Shown here piece by piece: positions 63,178 to 64,000 of a DNA stretch of 64,000 nt. The notes under the pieces were generated by a model. It saw nothing but the letters and a program-made list of their open reading frames with translations. It had not been told where the DNA came from and made no database searches. Both the position numbers and the translations under genes were made by a program. Each line of letters starts with the position of its first letter. Position 1 is the first letter of the stretch. This stretch comes from Paenibacillus cremeus (lineage in GTDB: Bacteria; Bacillota; Bacilli; Paenibacillales; NBRC-103111): the NCBI RefSeq assembly GCF_007786445.1, contig NZ_VNJI01000020.1, positions 1-64,000 on the forward strand, given 5' to 3'.

Positions 63178-64000
63178 TTGAGTAAGCGCTTAAATGAAAT
63201 TAACGGTCGTGATTTTATCCTGATGGTGGAGGCTGGTGCCGCCGCCCTACAAAGAAACGTGGATAAGGTCAACGCACTCAACGTTTTTCCGGTGCCGGAT
63301 GGGGATACGGGAACGAACATGAATCTGACTTTAACCTCTGGAGTGGAGGAGCTTCGCCGTCGTCCGTCCGAGCATCTGGGAAAAGCGGCCGAGGCGCTGG
63401 CAAAAGGACTGTTAATGGGCGCGCGGGGCAATTCGGGCGTCATCTTGTCGCAGCTGTTTCGCGGTTTTTCCAAGGCGGTGACGGAACTGGAGTCGGCGAA
63501 CGCCCAGCAGTTGGCTGCGGCATTCCAAAGCGGTGTGGACATGGCCTACAAGGCCGTCGTCAAGCCGGTGGAGGGGACGATCCTGACCGTCGCGAAGGAA
63601 GCGGCGAAGCAGGGGGTTACGACTGCCAAGCGGCAGACGAATGTGAACGCCGTCATGGCGGAGGTGTTAACGAAAGCACAAGAAGCATTGGCTAAAACGC
63701 AGGACATGCTGCCCATTTTGAAGCAGGTCGGAGTGGTTGACTCGGGCGGTCAAGGGCTTGTTTATATATATGAAGGCTTTGTTTCGGCGATGCAATCCGG
63801 AGGGGAAGAGCACGTCCCCGCTCAAGTCCCGTATGCGGCGCTCGGAGCGATCGTACAGGACCCGGCGGAAGAAGCCCCGATATCCGCGCAGGCGCATCCG
63901 CATGCAAGTGCGCATGGACATGGACATGGGGAGCCTACGCGTGCTCAAGCGAAGCTCGCTACCGAGGACATCGAGTTTGGCTACTGCACCGAATTTATCG
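63178..64000 (+). CDS. fakA: Fatty acid kinase catalytic subunit FakA (YloV), N-terminal part
   Basis: 274 codons are visible; the gene runs off the window. Dak2/DhaL-type kinase domain: EAGAAALQRNVDKVNALNVFPVPDGDTGTNM (metal-binding Asp residues) in front, then GLLMGARGNSGVILSQLFRG and GVVDSGGQGLVYIYEGF. A His-rich linker (HPHASAHGHGHG) follows. It phosphorylates FakB-bound fatty acids. AAGGGG fits TTG 63178 (10 bases); in-frame ATG 63169 and GTG 63172 are closer than is usual. Confidence 0.93.
   Translation, partial: MSKRLNEINGRDFILMVEAGAAALQRNVDKVNALNVFPVPDGDTGTNMNLTLTSGVEELRRRPSEHLGKAAEALAKGLLMGARGNSGVILSQLFRGFSKAVTELESANAQQLAAAFQSGVDMAYKAVVKPVEGTILTVAKEAAKQGVTTAKRQTNVNAVMAEVLTKAQEALAKTQDMLPILKQVGVVDSGGQGLVYIYEGFVSAMQSGGEEHVPAQVPYAALGAIVQDPAEEAPISAQAHPHASAHGHGHGEPTRAQAKLATEDIEFGYCTEFI

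Overview
The window looks like a chromosomal segment of an endospore-forming, low-to-mid GC Firmicute, most likely Paenibacillaceae. The basis is spoVM with a sigma-E type promoter, a tyrosyl T-box leader, CcpA with a cre site at acsA, PrkC/PrpC, YlbF/YlbG, YugN and YlaN, and a long run with the same order as the yloA-yloV region of Bacillus subtilis. No database was consulted; all identities are my own recognition of protein families and motifs. I see no rRNA, tRNA or CRISPR array.

Region 1 (1-12.3 kb) is about carbon and acetate metabolism. The window opens inside the 3' end of a group II intron (maturase tail, domains V and VI). Directly after it comes an N-acetylglucosamine-type PTS permease overlapping Enzyme I, with no ptsH between them. 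Next are a DJ-1/PfpI protein, a zinc-finger protein, ccpA, mtnN and glyQS. Facing glyQS is the acetate module: acuC and acuA on the minus strand, divergent from acsA, with a cre-like site between. AcuA/AcuC are the known acetylase/deacetylase of AcsA, and CcpA, encoded 5 kb away, is the expected repressor.

Region 2 (12.3-28.3 kb) mixes cell-envelope, translation and small conserved genes: a class A PBP with FN3 modules, T-box-controlled tyrS, rpsD with a long leader, a TVP38-type membrane protein, an M29 aminopeptidase, an HPr-like protein lacking the phosphorylatable His, ylaN, a Ca2+/H+ antiporter, an Asp23 protein, yugN-ftsW, an M20 amidohydrolase, a CBS protein, a Gfo/Idh/MocA oxidoreductase and a nuclease-like lipoprotein.

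Region 3 (28.3-38.9 kb) starts with an XPB-family helicase and a partner that shares its N-terminal accessory domain. It continues with ylbF and ylbG, separated by an antisense asparaginase-II gene, a basic hypothetical protein, a LysR regulator and a PHP-galU-ugd cluster that makes UDP-glucuronate.

Region 4 (38.9-64 kb) is the conserved housekeeping block: rqcH, Ca2+-ATPase, (dapF and a bifunctional homocysteine methyltransferase/MTHFR inserted here), yicC-type RNase, remA, gmk, rpoZ, coaBC, priA, def, fmt, rsmB, rlmN, prpC, prkC, rsgA, rpe, a small membrane protein where B. subtilis has thiN, spoVM, rpmB, an Asp23 protein and the start of a FakA-like gene cut by the window end. The most striking non-coding feature is a 129-bp MITE-like element sitting exactly in the loop of the rho-independent terminator after rpe, with its TATAT loop duplicated on both sides. 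A spoVM sigma-E promoter lies just downstream.
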